Part shown: one piece after another, positions 61,405 through 62,378 of the stretch | How the letters are laid out: each line of letters starts with the position of its first letter | Numbering within the stretch: the stretch's first letter is position 1 | NCBI RefSeq assembly: GCF_004000765.1 | Contig: NZ_BILW01000038.1 | Span: forward strand, 1-62,378 | DNA length: 62,378 nt | Source: Paenibacillus chondroitinus NBRC 15376 | GTDB taxonomy: Bacteria; Bacillota; Bacilli; Paenibacillales; NBRC-103111 | Direction of reading: 5' to 3' | The notes under the pieces: model-generated | Told to the model about the DNA's origin: nothing | Seen by the model: only the letters and a program-made list of their open reading frames with translations | The model's database searches: none | Translations under genes and position numbers: made by a program

Positions 61405-61848
61405 ATGAAGCAGCCTGATCTAAACCTAAGTAATGATACTTTAATGTTGATAGAGAAGTTGAAAAAGAGGAAGAAAGAATGGGACCGACTGAAGAGGACG
61501 CAATGGATATTTCTCATTGTAACTGCCGCGCTGCTGCTATATTTCACGGTATCCTTCTATCATAAGGTTTTATTAGTTTCGGGTGGTAATGCTATGGTCA
61601 TCCTTGATTTGCTTGTTTCGGACAAAAGATTATCGGCTTCCCTGCTGGCTTTGATCAGTTTTTTCATGTTTACAAGAAATCTAGTGAAGCAAAAAGAGAA
61701 AGCCAAAACGAAGTACGAGAACATCCGAATGGAAACTGTGGATCGGCTTGATGCCGGTTGGTTGCTTGACGTTAAAGCGGAAGCGCGTGATCAGATTTCT
61801 AGTTATCTGGATAAAGAATATGATATAAACATTGCTTATAAAAGTTGA
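61405..61848 (+). CDS. small membrane protein, YpbF/DUF2663-like
   Basis: A 147-residue protein. I start it at ATG 61405, seven bases from GAGGGGG; ATG 61399 abuts the site. A basic N-terminal helix (LIEKLKKRKKEWDRLKRTQW) leads to two hydrophobic segments (about residues 33-53 and 74-94), then a charged helix (KQKEKAKTKYENIRMETVDR). This matches the layout of DUF2663/YpbF proteins of Bacillus, whose function is unknown. The match is by overall pattern and length, so treat the family name as tentative. Confidence 0.65.
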   Translation: MKQPDLNLSNDTLMLIEKLKKRKKEWDRLKRTQWIFLIVTAALLLYFTVSFYHKVLLVSGGNAMVILDLLVSDKRLSASLLALISFFMFTRNLVKQKEKAKTKYENIRMETVDRLDAGWLLDVKAEARDQISSYLDKEYDINIAYKS

Positions 61849-61863
61849 TTTGTCGTTAAAGGG

Positions 61864-61902
61864 AGCAGTATTCTCGGGAAATGGAGAATACTGCTTTTTT
61901 TT
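61864..61902 (+). terminator. terminator after the YpbF-like gene
   Basis: AGCAGTATTCTC pairs perfectly with GAGAATACTGCT across an 8-nt loop, then a run of T. Confidence 0.9.
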
Positions 61903-62049
61903 GTTGTTAGGGCGCTGCCAAAGCGACAACTGCTTACGCTATGGATGTTCGTTGGGGGATCAGCCGGGACTCCCACGGTTAAACATGGCGCGGAGGATGA
62001 GGGGATGTCGAGACGGACGGTTGTGCAGCAAAATCGAAGGCACGTGGTT

Positions 62050-62306
62050 GACGACCGTCATGCGACGCCACACCTCGCGCTGGGAGTTACGTTGCATTTT
62101 ATACATCGTAATGGTGTGGTCAGACCGCGATTGCGTCTTTCGTTGCATATAATACAACCAATTGGGGTGAATAATGTGATGTAAGCGGTTTAAATGCAGC
62201 AATCGTTGTATTAAGTACAATATAGAAGGCGAAAGGTGGCCCTAGACGGCCAAATGGTTGCACAAAATACAACATAGGCTGTCACAGTCGCAATTCGGAC
62301 CTCACC
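62050..62306. repeat. four-palindrome intergenic element, TTGTAC type (second copy)
   Basis: Palindromes at 62087-62111 (loop TTT), 62142-62158 (GTTGCAT/ATACAAC), 62206-62220 (TTGTA/TACAA) and 62258-62272 (TTGCAC/ATACAA, loop AAA). Centres 62099, 62150, 62213 and 62265: spacing 51, 63, 52 bp. After the third and fourth palindromes it shares TATAGAAGGCG- and CAACATAGG-like bases with the 38.3-kb element. Boundaries are approximate. The 61849-62378 stretch has no convincing gene. Confidence 0.7.
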
Positions 62307-62348
62307 GCAAAAAATTTGCTGGTATCGCTTGGACCGTTCCTCCCTGGA

Positions 62349-62378
62349 GGGGAACTACAGAGCGCTATTTCATCGAAA
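62349..62378. repeat. GGGAACTAC unit at the window edge (copy C, partial)
   Basis: GGGGAACTACAGAGCGCTATTT (62349-62370, shown here within the 20-base limit as GGGAACTACAG.GCGCTATTT) matches unit 2 of arrays A and B. The window ends before further units would be seen. Confidence 0.55.

Noticed and set aside
61945..62220. Several frames on both strands in the last 450 bp
   Set aside because: They cross the diverged palindromes, have biased His/Arg composition and no binding sites.
1..62378. tRNA, rRNA, riboswitch, phage or insertion-sequence genes
   Set aside because: No cloverleaf with a CCA-end, no rRNA-like stretch, no transposase or integrase motif was recognised by eye; weak riboswitches could be missed without a covariance search.

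Overview
The window reads as a chromosomal segment of a Paenibacillus-like member of the Bacillota. The evidence is strong GGAGG-type ribosome binding sites, frequent GTG and TTG starts, a spore-type YtvI protein, a YdjO-type cold protein, low-GC Gram-positive lipoproteins, a Bacillus-type pyruvate kinase with a C-terminal PEP-utiliser extension, and an Lpl/Yes-type sugar importer. I saw no tRNA, rRNA, CRISPR array, phage or intact insertion sequence.

1-22.4 kb is core metabolism. It holds the end of dnaE, a PgpA-like protein, accDA-pyk, a thioesterase, fxsA, ytvI, convergent ppk and ppx, the TCA block citZ-icd-mdh, a 5'-deoxynucleotidase-like HD protein, a polysaccharide deacetylase, class I fumarase and a PhoR/PhoP-type two-component system. 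22.5-29.1 kb is accessory: a Gfo/Idh oxidoreductase, two AraC regulator + phytanoyl-CoA-dioxygenase-like pairs, a DUF975 protein and a HAD phosphatase.

29.2-36.2 kb is a 2-aminoethylphosphonate (AEP) use cluster: phnX, phnW, a binding lipoprotein, an ATPase, a double-length permease and a DeoR-type regulator. Three promoters in it carry 11-bp-spaced TTTACA-like repeats at an identical distance from the -10 box, which is what a PhoP-controlled regulon would look like. 36.3-43.8 kb holds a membrane protein coupled to a Met/His-rich lipoprotein, a second lipoprotein, a DUF2339 membrane protein, a small unknown protein and a GH2 glycosidase. 43.8-52.2 kb is a giant DUF11-repeat surface protein gene, apparently split by a frameshift and with a doubtful start codon. 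52.4-60.9 kb holds a methyltransferase, an Lpl-type ABC sugar importer with its AraC/sensor regulator and an MFS transporter. 61.0-61.8 kb holds a YdjO-like and a YpbF-like protein.

The most unusual feature is non-coding. Three intergenic regions (about 15.29-15.54, 38.33-38.57 and 62.05-62.31 kb) each hold four short palindromes whose centres lie about 52, 63 and 52 bp apart. The spacing is nearly invariant, but the palindrome core differs (TTGGAT/ATCCAA at one locus, TTGTAC/GTACAA-like at the other two). A second family (5.01-5.19 kb, 41.63-41.81 kb, and a partial copy at the right edge) has four GGGAACTAC-type units in ++-- order, again about 51-56 bp apart. These look like a class of about 180-250 bp structured intergenic elements with conserved geometry. 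I know of no described family that matches, though I could not search.
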